From an uncultured Amylibacter sp. (GTDB lineage: Bacteria; Pseudomonadota; Alphaproteobacteria; Rhodobacterales; Rhodobacteraceae), in NCBI GenBank assembly GCA_959347345.1, contig OY365738.1:62001-126000 (forward strand): a stretch of DNA of 64,000 bases, read 5' to 3'. Every line of letters begins with the position of its first letter. Within the stretch, counting starts at the first letter, position 1. Shown here piece by piece: positions 16,901-24,895 of the stretch. Below the pieces are notes generated by a model, which was given only the letters and a program-made list of their open reading frames with translations, had not been told where the DNA came from and ran no database searches. The translations under genes and the position numbers were made by a program.

Positions 16901-17683
16901 ATGAGCACTTTCATAAAAAAATGTTTTAGGGGTTTGTCTGTATTGGTTTTGGCTATCAGCCTGCCTCTGCCCTTGTTCGCACAGACTATATTAACCGATA
17001 TTACTGCCGAGCAGATTAAAAAACTAGCGATAGAGGCGATTTTGGAAAACCCCGAAATCATCCAACAGGCAGAGCAGGTTTTGCGGATTCGCCAAGAACA
17101 GCGCGAGGCAGAAGCTCGGGTAGAGGGTTTGGCGATCTATGGTGACGAAATTATCGCGGGCAATGATGCCGTGGTTTTGGGCAATCCGGATGGCGATGTG
17201 ACTCTGGTAGAATTCTTTGATTATAATTGCGGGTTTTGCAAGCGGGCAGGGCCAGTTGTAAAGGCGTTATTGGCAGAGGATGAAAATCTGCGGGTGGTTT
17301 TGCGCGAATATCCAATTTTGAACGAGGTGTCTTATACCGCGGCACGGGCGGCTCTGGCGGCGGCGGAGCAGGGCAAATATCAGGAATTTCACGAGCAAAT
17401 TATGGCGTTTCCGCGTATTAGTGAGGCTTCTATTTACCAATTGGCAGAGACTCTGGGTTTGGATGTCGTCCAGTTAAAGGTTGATATGGCAGGGGAAAAG
17501 GTTGCGGGGCATCTTAATCGGACGCGTCAATATACCAGTGCTTTGGCTATTAACGGCACGCCCGCGTTTATTCTGGGCGGTAAGGTGATAGCGGGGTTTT
17601 TACCGTTAGAGCAGATGCGTGAGCGAATTCGCCAAGCACGCGAAGGGCAAGCAATCGAAGGGCAGTCACCCGAAGGGTCGTGA
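16901..17683 (+). CDS. ScsC/DsbA-family periplasmic thiol protein
   Basis: A 260-residue protein with a signal peptide (cleavage after LPLFA-Q), then an N-terminal helical segment (residues 30-75, ITAEQIKKLAIEAILENPEII) of the kind that oligomerises ScsC and Com1. A DsbA-like domain follows with the active site CGFC (C110-C113, in FFDYNCGFCKRAGPV) and the cis-proline loop NGTPAFILGG. It would act as a disulfide isomerase or reductant in the periplasm, kept reduced by the divergent ScsB-like protein. ATG 16901 has GGATTAGG upstream. A perfect terminator follows 27 bases after the stop. Confidence 0.9.
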   Translation: MSTFIKKCFRGLSVLVLAISLPLPLFAQTILTDITAEQIKKLAIEAILENPEIIQQAEQVLRIRQEQREAEARVEGLAIYGDEIIAGNDAVVLGNPDGDVTLVEFFDYNCGFCKRAGPVVKALLAEDENLRVVLREYPILNEVSYTAARAALAAAEQGKYQEFHEQIMAFPRISEASIYQLAETLGLDVVQLKVDMAGEKVAGHLNRTRQYTSALAINGTPAFILGGKVIAGFLPLEQMRERIRQAREGQAIEGQSPEGS

Positions 17684-17709
17684 TTTTGGCTGGAGTTTTG
17701 TAAAAAATG

Positions 17710-17742
17710 AAGGACGGTAGGGAAACTACCGTCCTTTTCTAT
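17710..17742 (+). terminator. Rho-independent terminator
   Basis: A perfect 11-bp stem (AAGGACGGTAG / CTACCGTCCTT) with loop GGAAA, followed by TTTCTATT. It lies directly after the ScsC-like gene. Confidence 0.92.
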
Positions 17743-17807
17743 TGAAATTTTGTATTTTAATGTTTAATTAACTTTTGTAGGACACAAAAAGGGAATGAAA
17801 ATAACTT

Positions 17808-17836
17808 TTGGTAAGTTTTATGGAAGATGATACAAT
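17808..17836 (+). promoter_or_regulatory. Predicted promoter of the membrane protein/ImmA pair
   Basis: TTGGTA (17808-17813), 17-base spacer, TACAAT (17831-17836), with transcription predicted near 17843 and the ATG at 17868. It follows a strong terminator, so the two-gene module has its own expression. Confidence 0.6.
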
Positions 17837-17867
17837 ATGTTTAGAATAACAAGCAGAATGTGGTGCG

Positions 17868-18299
17868 ATGGCTAATATGTTTCCCGTTGCATCCGTTGAG
17901 GGTGATGATTCGCTGATTGATAGGCTGAACGATAAAGTGGATATGCTTGAGTCTAAAGTTGAGCTGCTTGAGGGCAAGTTTGATGTATGGCAAAAGTTGG
18001 TTGAATCTATATTGGGTACTGCGCAGACAGCCATAGAGTATGATAGTAATTTAATAGCTGTTTTAGCAGTCGGAGTTGCGACATTTTCTGTTATGGTGGC
18101 TGTTATTGTTGCAAAAGATAAAGAAGAAACGATGAAACAAGCCATAAAAGAAATAAATAAAGAAAGTGAAAAGGTTAGATTAACAGGAAGAACAAACGAA
18201 GATTCCGAAGGCGACGGTAAGGCTATTGACAAAGCAAAAGAAAAACAGTTAGTATCTGGAAAACTTAAAGAAAACCCAGATTCGAATAATGAAAAGTAA
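17868..18299 (+). CDS. Small coiled-coil single-pass membrane protein, unknown
   Basis: A 143-residue protein I do not recognise. Residues 14-45 form a leucine-heptad coiled coil (LIDRLNDKVDMLESKVELL). One hydrophobic helix lies at about 62-83 (LIAVLAVGVATFSVMVAVIVA), followed by a highly charged, Lys/Glu-rich tail without predicted fold. There is no signal peptide. It ends 5 bases before the ImmA-type peptidase gene, so the two are co-transcribed. Local composition is more AT-rich than the flanking genes, consistent with acquired DNA. It could be a substrate, anchor or sensor for the peptidase; that is conjecture. Confidence 0.75.
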   Translation: MANMFPVASVEGDDSLIDRLNDKVDMLESKVELLEGKFDVWQKLVESILGTAQTAIEYDSNLIAVLAVGVATFSVMVAVIVAKDKEETMKQAIKEINKESEKVRLTGRTNEDSEGDGKAIDKAKEKQLVSGKLKENPDSNNEK

Positions 18300-18304
18300 A
18301 AACT

Positions 18305-18853
18305 ATGGCTAGACTTACAAACGACCAGTTAAAAAGCATCCAATGCGGCGGCGATCTGTTGCGTATGTTAGGCTATAAGCTACCGCCTTTTGACGTATTT
18401 CAAATTGCCAAGGATTTGGATATTGAAGTTAATGAAAATTTGACCAGAGAAACTCTTAGTCGTTCAGGCTCTATCAGCAGGAATGATGATGGTACGGTAA
18501 CCATTTGGGTTAATACTTTAGATGCGGAGGTTCGTAAAAGATTTACGATTGCTCACGAAATCGGGCATTATATCAATGGCGACCTTAAAGTAAATAACAC
18601 TATTGAGGATTATCCTAGCACGCTTTATCGTACGAATGGTAACTCAAATCCACAGGAAATCGCGGCAAATAAATTTGCCGCGCAATTATTGATGCCCAAA
18701 AACCAGATTTACGATTATGGTAATAAAATTATTGAAGAATCAGAAAATCAATCTATTTTTGCCGATGCGTTCATAAATAAAATGGCAAAGATATTTGATG
18801 TATCCAAGGAGACTATGACATATAGGTTAAAAGGTTTTGGTATTATTAAGTAG
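18305..18853 (+). CDS. ImmA/IrrE-family zinc metallopeptidase
   Basis: A 182-residue protein with the gluzincin motif HEIGH (H84, E85, H88) in KRFTIAHEIGHYINGD and a candidate third ligand in the downstream helix QEIAANKFAAQLLMP (E118). This is the arrangement of ImmA/IrrE peptidases, which cleave a repressor or other regulator in response to stress. The usual helix-turn-helix partner gene is absent; the neighbour is a membrane coiled-coil protein. It ends with a TAG 12 bases from the convergent crotonase stop. AT-rich relative to its surroundings. Confidence 0.88.
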   Translation: MARLTNDQLKSIQCGGDLLRMLGYKLPPFDVFQIAKDLDIEVNENLTRETLSRSGSISRNDDGTVTIWVNTLDAEVRKRFTIAHEIGHYINGDLKVNNTIEDYPSTLYRTNGNSNPQEIAANKFAAQLLMPKNQIYDYGNKIIEESENQSIFADAFINKMAKIFDVSKETMTYRLKGFGIIK

Positions 18854-18865
18854 GGTTGTTAACCC

Positions 18866-19651
18866 CTACCGCCCCTTCCAAACAGGGTCGCGTTTTTCGG
18901 CAAAGGCACGTGCGCCTTCACGTTGGTCTTCGGATTGATACAAAGTCTCCACCGTTTCAAACTGGCTTTTGGTGATTTTATTCATCGCATCTTGGAAATT
19001 CATAGTCTCTGCCGCGCGGACAACCTGTTTAATCGCGGCATAAACCAAGGGCGGACCACTGGCAATGACCTCTGCCAAGGCACGTGCTTCCTTCATCAAA
19101 TCCGCACCCGCAACCAGCCTATTTATCATCCCCCAACGGGCACATTCTTCGGCATCCAACCACCGCCCGGTCAGCAGCATTTCCATAGCGATATGATAGG
19201 GAATCCGCTTGGGCAGTTTTATCGTGGCGGCATCCGCCAGCGTCCCCGAGCGAATCTCTGGCAGGGCGAAAGTCGCGTGATTCGCCGCCAAAATAATATC
19301 CGCAGACAGGGCGAATTCCAACCCTCCCCCGCAACAAATTCCATTCACCGCCGCGATAATAGGCTTGTTCATTCCGCGCAATTCCTGCAATCCGCCGAAC
19401 CCGCCAATCCCATAGTCGCCATCCACGGCATCGCCCGAATTGGCCGCCTTTAAATCCCACCCCGCGCAGAAAAACTTTTCCCCCGCGCCAGTGATAATAG
19501 CCACGCGTAGGGCATCATCATCGCGGAAATCGCGGAATACTTCGCCCATAAGTCGGCTGGTTTTCAAATCAATTGCGTTGGCTTTTGGGCGGTTTAATGT
19601 CACCTCTAATATCGCGCCTGTGCGCTTTGTTATGATGGGGGATTCGGTCAT
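18866..19651 (-). CDS. caiD: Carnitinyl-CoA dehydratase-like enoyl-CoA hydratase
   Basis: A 261-residue crotonase-fold enzyme. RPKANAID, GEKFFCAGWDLKAA and the end AFAEKRDPVWKGR are strongly reminiscent of CaiD, which interconverts crotonobetainyl-CoA and carnitinyl-CoA. The oxyanion-hole region is NGICCGGGLEFALSAD, and two candidate catalytic glutamates, E112 and E132 (FALPEIRSG), fall at the positions used by CaiD. It sits 27 bases downstream of an ADP-forming acyl-CoA synthetase with a good AAGGAG site, so the two form an operon that could activate and dehydrate carnitine or another hydroxyacyl-CoA. No caiA/B/T genes are present, so the substrate is inferred only. Confidence 0.8.
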   Translation of the reverse strand: MTESPIITKRTGAILEVTLNRPKANAIDLKTSRLMGEVFRDFRDDDALRVAIITGAGEKFFCAGWDLKAANSGDAVDGDYGIGGFGGLQELRGMNKPIIAAVNGICCGGGLEFALSADIILAANHATFALPEIRSGTLADAATIKLPKRIPYHIAMEMLLTGRWLDAEECARWGMINRLVAGADLMKEARALAEVIASGPPLVYAAIKQVVRAAETMNFQDAMNKITKSQFETVETLYQSEDQREGARAFAEKRDPVWKGR

Positions 19652-19678
19652 TTTGTAGCTCCTTTTTTACCAGTTTTA

Positions 19679-21727
19679 TCATTTATTTGCGGGATTCGCA
19701 ACGATTAAAGCATCGGCGCAAATCGCGGTATTGGGCGTGCAGATTAACGGGTTTATTTCGGCCTCTTGCACCGTGCCGTGGTGGGCAAGGACATAATTTT
19801 GCAGGGCGCAAATCGCGTCCAAAATCGCGGTTTCATTCGCGCCTTTTGCGCCACGCCAGCCCGCCAGAATCGGGGCGCATTTCAGGGTTTTTAGCGCCGT
19901 GGCAAGGGTTTGCCGCGATGCGGGGATAAGACAAGTGCAGGTATCCGCCAGCAGTTCGGTCAAAGTCCCACCCGCGCCGATGGTCAGGACATAGCCGTGG
20001 GCAGGGTCGCAAACAACCCCGACCAGCAGCTCGGTCACTCCATCCGTAATCATCTGTTCCACAAGGAAAATATCGGTGTTCATTTGCTCGGCGGCGGTTT
20101 GCACGGTGGCGCGGGTTTGCAGGTTTAGAACGACCGCGTTCGCCTCGGTTTTATGGGCGAATCCTTGCCCTTTTAATACGACAGGAAAGCCGATTTTCTC
20201 GGCGATAACACCCGCCTCCATGGGGCTATGCGCGACTTTGGATGCGGGGATGGGCATGCCGTGTTTGTGCAGAATTTCTTTGGCGGTATGTTCTGGCAAA
20301 ACAACGGGCTTCGCGGGGGCGATAGGCGGTAACAGGGGCGCGGGCGGGTCGTCCGCACGATATTGCCCGATGAAAATACCGGCTTTTATTGCCATCATCG
20401 CACCCTCAATCCCGCCAATCGCCAAGATGTTTTTAGACATGAGTTCGCGCACCAAATCCTCTGGCATTGTGTCGCTTAAAGTACTGACAATCGCCATGGG
20501 AATACCCGTTGCTCGCGCGGTATTTTCCACGCATGGGATGATATCCAGCCAGTCATCGGGGGCGCATCGGTCATCACGGGGGATATCCAGAATGACTAGC
20601 CCCAGTGCCAAATCTGCCCCCATCATCGCGGTAAAAGTCCGCGTCATAGCCACTGTGTCCCCCCAAATATAGGTGTGATAATCCAGAGGATTCGCCAACC
20701 GCACCAACGGCCCCAAAGCATCACGCAACGCGGTTTCCTGCGTGGCGGTTAAGGGCGGAAACTGCAAGCCCAAATCTTGGGCAATATCGGCGACAAGGCT
20801 TGCCTCGCCCCCCGAACACGATACCGAGGCTAGGGCATTCCCCGCAACCTCGCCCAGCGTATGAAACAGTTTCAAAGTCTCTAACATATCCGCCAAACCG
20901 TGCACCTGCGCCACACCCAACCGCGCGAATAACGCCGCCGCGCCCGCCGAACTGCCACTGATGGAGGCCGTGTGCGACAACGCCGCCGACTGTGCCTGTT
21001 GCGACTTGCCAACCTTTAACACAACGATGGATTTTTTCAATTTATGGGCTTTGGTGGCGAGGGCTTCAAAGGCGGCCAAATCATCCAAACCCTCTATATG
21101 TAAGCCCAAAGCGGTGACTCTGTCATCGTCCAGCAAGGCCGCGCCAAGGGCGGATAAGCCCGTTTGCGCTTGGTTGCCCGCCGTGACAATATAGGCAATC
21201 GGCAGCCCGCGTTTTTGCATGGACAGGTTAATCGCGATGTTAGAGGATTGGGTGATAACGGCAACGCCGCGTTCCACCCGTTGCCCGCCGTGCTGGTCTG
21301 GCCACAGCAACGCACCGTCCAGATAATTAATAAACCCATAGCAATTCGGCCCGATAATCGTCATTTTATCGGCGGCTTTTAACAGAGCGGTTTGCAAATC
21401 ATCGGCCGTTGCGTCCTCTTGCGTGGCTTCGGAAAAACCACTGGCAAAACAGACCGCCCCACCCGCGCCGAGGGTGTTTAGGGTGCGCGTTATGTCTATG
21501 GTAGCGTGGCGATTAACCCCGATAAAGGCGGCATCGGGGGCGGTTGGCAAATCGGTTAGAGTGGCATAGGTTTTCAACCCACCAAGGGTTTGTTTGTTTG
21601 GATGAACGGGGTATATTTTGCCTTTATAGCCCATTTTAAGGCTTTGCGTTATGACGTTTTCACACCACGCACCACCGCCAATGACGGCTATGGATTTTGG
21701 GCGAAGAAGGCGGGAAAGTGAGGTCAT
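19679..21727 (-). CDS. ADP-forming acyl-CoA synthetase (acetate-CoA ligase family)
   Basis: A 682-residue single-chain enzyme. An N-terminal CoA-binding domain (SIAVIGGGAWCENV; IIGPNCYGFINY) and succinyl-CoA-ligase-like domains (QSSNIAINL; ALSHTASISGS, with the phospho-His type motif) are followed by a C-terminal ATP-grasp domain from about residue 455 (AKEILHKHGMPIPASK, GFPVVLKGQG). It makes acyl-CoA from a free acid, CoA and ATP, releasing ADP and phosphate. First gene of the two-gene operon with the CaiD-like hydratase, whose substrate it may supply. Repeat copy B lies upstream, between it and recN. Confidence 0.87.
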   Translation of the reverse strand: MTSLSRLLRPKSIAVIGGGAWCENVITQSLKMGYKGKIYPVHPNKQTLGGLKTYATLTDLPTAPDAAFIGVNRHATIDITRTLNTLGAGGAVCFASGFSEATQEDATADDLQTALLKAADKMTIIGPNCYGFINYLDGALLWPDQHGGQRVERGVAVITQSSNIAINLSMQKRGLPIAYIVTAGNQAQTGLSALGAALLDDDRVTALGLHIEGLDDLAAFEALATKAHKLKKSIVVLKVGKSQQAQSAALSHTASISGSSAGAAALFARLGVAQVHGLADMLETLKLFHTLGEVAGNALASVSCSGGEASLVADIAQDLGLQFPPLTATQETALRDALGPLVRLANPLDYHTYIWGDTVAMTRTFTAMMGADLALGLVILDIPRDDRCAPDDWLDIIPCVENTARATGIPMAIVSTLSDTMPEDLVRELMSKNILAIGGIEGAMMAIKAGIFIGQYRADDPPAPLLPPIAPAKPVVLPEHTAKEILHKHGMPIPASKVAHSPMEAGVIAEKIGFPVVLKGQGFAHKTEANAVVLNLQTRATVQTAAEQMNTDIFLVEQMITDGVTELLVGVVCDPAHGYVLTIGAGGTLTELLADTCTCLIPASRQTLATALKTLKCAPILAGWRGAKGANETAILDAICALQNYVLAHHGTVQEAEINPLICTPNTAICADALIVANPANK

Positions 21728-21793
21728 GAGGGGTTACTTATTAGAGGTGAGTTTTAGTTATTAGTGATAAATTATGAATTGTAAAGAGAGGGA

Positions 21794-22287
21794 TTAGTGA
21801 TTAACGATTAACGATTAACGATGAATGATTGGTTGTTAGGAATTAGGAGTTGGTTATTAGATGTTAAGGGCAGAGGTTTTTTTGTTGCGCCCTCACTTCG
21901 GGGCAAGCCCCTGCGTTCGGGCTTCCCGCCCGCCCACCCCTCTGCGAGGCTTGGGCGGACGGGTTTTATTGGCTAAATCCTGTCTTTATATCTAGGCATA
22001 GCCTAAATAAATTTAGAGCAAACCCATCACCACTTCCCAAGTATTCTTTGCAAATAATCCAATCTATACTCTTGTTATTCCAGATAGTAATTTTATAGAA
22101 TTACTATCATCTTGTAACCAAAGGGCTTTTGGCATGCCCCCACGAATTTTTGTCTTATCGGGCAGGTTCAACTGCCCTTGTGTGGGGGCTACGCACAAAA
22201 GACCACGCTGGTCGGCACTCGCGTAAGCGATGACGAAGACCCGCAAGGGCTAAAAATTAATCGCTAATCGTTAATCGTTAATCGTTC
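21794..22287 (-). repeat. Mosaic intergenic repeat element, copy B (inverted)
   Basis: Same family as copy A but in the opposite orientation. The shared core is at 22001-22134 (reverse complement of GGATTATTTGCAAAGAATAC and flanks). The GGGCAG hairpin is at about 22162-22179, the GACCA hairpin near 22200, and GC-rich hairpins at 21895-21960. Ends: TTAGTGA plus TTAACGA x3 (21794-21821), and ATCGCTA plus ATCGTTA x2 and ATCGTTC (22260-22287). The two ends carry the same heptamer variant in inverted orientation. The right array ends 4 bases before the recN stop. The 66 bases between the acyl-CoA synthetase start and the array show nothing recognisable beyond a further TTAGTGA-like stretch. Confidence 0.85.
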
Positions 22288-22291
22288 AAAC

Positions 22292-23938
22292 CTACCCCGC
22301 CACCAACGCCCGTGCCGCCTCCCGCGCCGCCTCCGTTATCACATCCCCCGCCAACATCCGCGCGATTTCATCAATCCGAGCATCACCGATTAACGGCTCA
22401 ACCTTGCTGAACGTCTCGCCTTTGACGATATATTTATGCACGCGCCATTGATGGGTTGCGCGGGCGGCAACTTGGGGGGAATGCGTAACCAGCAACACCT
22501 GATTGCCAATCGCCAATTGCGCCAACCTGCGCCCAATAGCATCGGCGGTCGCCCCGCCAACCCCACGGTCTATTTCATCAAAAACCATAATACTATTGGC
22601 GTTTTTCTTTTGCAAACAAACCTTTAACGCCAGCAAAAACCGCGATAATTCCCCGCCACTGGCTATTTTATTTAACGCACCAGCCGCCGCCCCTGGGTTC
22701 GGAGCGATTTGGAAAGATACCGAATCCGCGCCATTGGGACCCGCGTCTGTTGGGACAATCACCACATCAAACCGCGCCCGTTCCAATTTTAAAGGCGGTA
22801 ATTCCGCGCTGATTTCGCGCATCAAACGCGCCCCGACTTTCAAACGTTGCTCCGTCATATCGGCAACCAATTCGCCAAACCGCGTTTGTTCCACAATTAA
22901 CCGCGCCTTTAAATCCTTCAGTCCATCCTGCCCGATATCCAACTGCGCCAATTTCGCCTGCATAGCCTTTGCACAGTCCATCAAATCATCGCTATTCGCC
23001 AAGCGATGTTTCCGCGCCAGCGCACGAATCGCGAACAATCGCTCCTCTGCCAATTCCAAATCTGCCGTGTTAAAATGCAAATCACGCAGGCAGGTTTCCA
23101 CCCCCGTTTGCGCATCGCCCAATTCATTTAACGCCCGCCCCAACGCGTCAATAGCCGAGGTTAGGCGGTTTTCCGCCTTATCCGCAACTCCATCCAGCCA
23201 CCGCAAGGCATCATGCATCGCGCCCTCTGCCATCTGCGGGCTTAACGCGGTTTGCGCCTTTACAATATCATCGCGGATTTTCTGGGCGTTTTGCATCAAA
23301 CGGCGAGAGCTGTCAAGCCGCGCTTCCTCGCCCATTTCGGGTGCCAGTTCCATGATTTCGTCACTGGCATGACGCAGGAATTCGCTGTCGGTTTGCAGGA
23401 TTTTTATCGCTTCGGTCTCGGACGCGATATTTTTCTCAATCTCCTTACACGCTTGCCAACTTTGCAAAATAGGTTTTGTATCCAGCCCGCCGAAATGATC
23501 CAGAATCAAACGATGGGTTTTTGGATTTAACAACCCCCTGTCATCATACTGCCCCTGCCATTCCACCAGCGTTTCCGCCAGAGCATGCAAGGTATCGTTT
23601 GAACACCGATTGTCGTTAATAAAACTGGTTTTCTTACCGCCCCGAATGACGACTCGGCGTAATATCAAATCGCCGTCCGATTCAAACCCAGCTTCGCGCA
23701 AAACCGCGTGGGCAGGATGGGAGTCTTCCAGAATAAACACCGCGCTGACCTCGCCCTTATCCGCGCCCGCCCGTACCAAATCACCGCGCCCGCGCCCGCC
23801 CAAAACAAACCCCAGAGCATCCAGCAAAATCGATTTACCCGTGCCTGTTTCGCCTGTTAAAACATTCAGCCCCGCGTCAAATTCCAAATTGGCTTGATCA
23901 ATCAAAGCGATGTTTTTGATAGTGACGTTGGATAGCAT
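22292..23938 (-). CDS. recN: DNA repair ATPase RecN
   Basis: A 548-residue SMC-like protein for double-strand break repair. Walker A GETGTGKS is at residues 29-36 and an early LVRAGADKGEVSAVF strand follows. A long coiled-coil middle (about 150-360) and the ABC signature ASGGELSRFLLALK precede Walker B IMVFDEIDRGVGG and the switch VTHSPQVAARA. Typical length. It follows bamD by 24 bases, as in other alphaproteobacteria (lpxC-bamD-recN). The next gene is not ligA as usual but an unrelated acyl-CoA synthetase, beyond repeat copy B. Confidence 0.96.
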   Translation of the reverse strand: MLSNVTIKNIALIDQANLEFDAGLNVLTGETGTGKSILLDALGFVLGGRGRGDLVRAGADKGEVSAVFILEDSHPAHAVLREAGFESDGDLILRRVVIRGGKKTSFINDNRCSNDTLHALAETLVEWQGQYDDRGLLNPKTHRLILDHFGGLDTKPILQSWQACKEIEKNIASETEAIKILQTDSEFLRHASDEIMELAPEMGEEARLDSSRRLMQNAQKIRDDIVKAQTALSPQMAEGAMHDALRWLDGVADKAENRLTSAIDALGRALNELGDAQTGVETCLRDLHFNTADLELAEERLFAIRALARKHRLANSDDLMDCAKAMQAKLAQLDIGQDGLKDLKARLIVEQTRFGELVADMTEQRLKVGARLMREISAELPPLKLERARFDVVIVPTDAGPNGADSVSFQIAPNPGAAAGALNKIASGGELSRFLLALKVCLQKKNANSIMVFDEIDRGVGGATADAIGRRLAQLAIGNQVLLVTHSPQVAARATHQWRVHKYIVKGETFSKVEPLIGDARIDEIARMLAGDVITEAAREAARALVAG

Positions 23939-23962
23939 AAGATGCCCTTTTTATTACCTAAT

Positions 23963-24817
23963 TTACAACCATTTGCCCCGTATGACTTGGCTGTAAATAT
24001 CGCCCAGCCAGCCACGCCGCCGCGCGTTGGTATCCAAAGGTGCGTCCAAGTTGCGGTCTTGCAAGAGCTTATAACTGAATTTATACCACTCTGTCGCGCG
24101 GAAATTATGCCCCAAAATGGCGGCGGCGGTTTGTGCGTCTTGCGTTAAACCCAGTGCCAGATAGGATTCAACCAACCTATGCAGAGCCTCTGGCGTGTGG
24201 GTAGTGGTTTGGTAATCCTCCACCACCACGCGAAAGCGGTTAATGGCCGCGCCGAATTGACTGCGTTTCAAATAATATCGCCCGATTTCCATTTCCTTAC
24301 CGCCCAGATGATCCAATGCCAAATCAAATTTTAACAGGGCAGAGCGGGCGTAATTGCTGCCGTCATAACGTTCAATGACGACTCGCAGGGCTTGCAATGC
24401 TTGCAAGGTCACGCCTTGATCGCGGCTGACATCGTCTATTTGGTCGTAATAGCTGAGCGCGATGAGGTATTGCGCGTAGGCCGCCTGTGTATCGGTTGGA
24501 TAAAAATCCAAATACCGCCTTGCGCCCAGCCGAGATTGGTCGTATTCGCCCGCGTCATAATACGTCTTTGCTGACATAATCAGACCAGTCTTTGCCAATT
24601 CCGAATAGGGCCAAAGCCGTTCGACTTCTAGAAAAACCTCCGCCGCCTTTTCGAGTTTGTTTTCCGCCAGCAGACCCTCGGCAATCGCGTAAATTTCCTC
24701 TGCCGTTTTGTTTTCCAGATTGGAGGCAGGGTCAAGCGGACCACAGGCGGGTATAAACGCCGCGATAAGGAAGGCGATTATCACTTGGGCGCGAGTGGTG
24801 GGGATTTGTCGTATCAT
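23963..24817 (-). CDS. bamD: Outer-membrane assembly lipoprotein BamD
   Basis: A 284-residue lipoprotein with lipobox IPAC (Cys at about residue 25 in FLIAAFIPACGPLDP) and TPR-type helical pairs (AEEIYAIAEGLLAENKLEKAAEVFLEVERLWPYSELA-like start; later YPTDTQAAYAQYLIALSYYD). It is the essential partner of BamA in folding outer-membrane barrels. Its place between lpxC and recN is the conserved alphaproteobacterial one. Confidence 0.93.
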   Translation of the reverse strand: MIRQIPTTRAQVIIAFLIAAFIPACGPLDPASNLENKTAEEIYAIAEGLLAENKLEKAAEVFLEVERLWPYSELAKTGLIMSAKTYYDAGEYDQSRLGARRYLDFYPTDTQAAYAQYLIALSYYDQIDDVSRDQGVTLQALQALRVVIERYDGSNYARSALLKFDLALDHLGGKEMEIGRYYLKRSQFGAAINRFRVVVEDYQTTTHTPEALHRLVESYLALGLTQDAQTAAAILGHNFRATEWYKFSYKLLQDRNLDAPLDTNARRRGWLGDIYSQVIRGKWL

Positions 24818-24855
24818 GATGGCGCTATCTTGCCCGATAGTCGCAGAAAAATCAA

Positions 24856-24870
24856 CCCCAAATTATGGGG
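24856..24870 (-). terminator. Weak hairpin between lpxC and bamD
   Basis: On the minus strand CCCCA-TAATT-TGGGG is followed by TTGATTTTTC. The 5-bp stem is short, so this may be only an attenuator reducing read-through from lpxC to bamD. Confidence 0.35.
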
Positions 24871-24895
24871 AAAATCGGGGTAAAAATAGGGATAA

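Noticed and set aside
17868..18853. Prophage remnant around the ImmA/IrrE gene
   Set aside because: No integrase, repressor, structural gene or attachment-site repeat is visible; only two genes between housekeeping genes.
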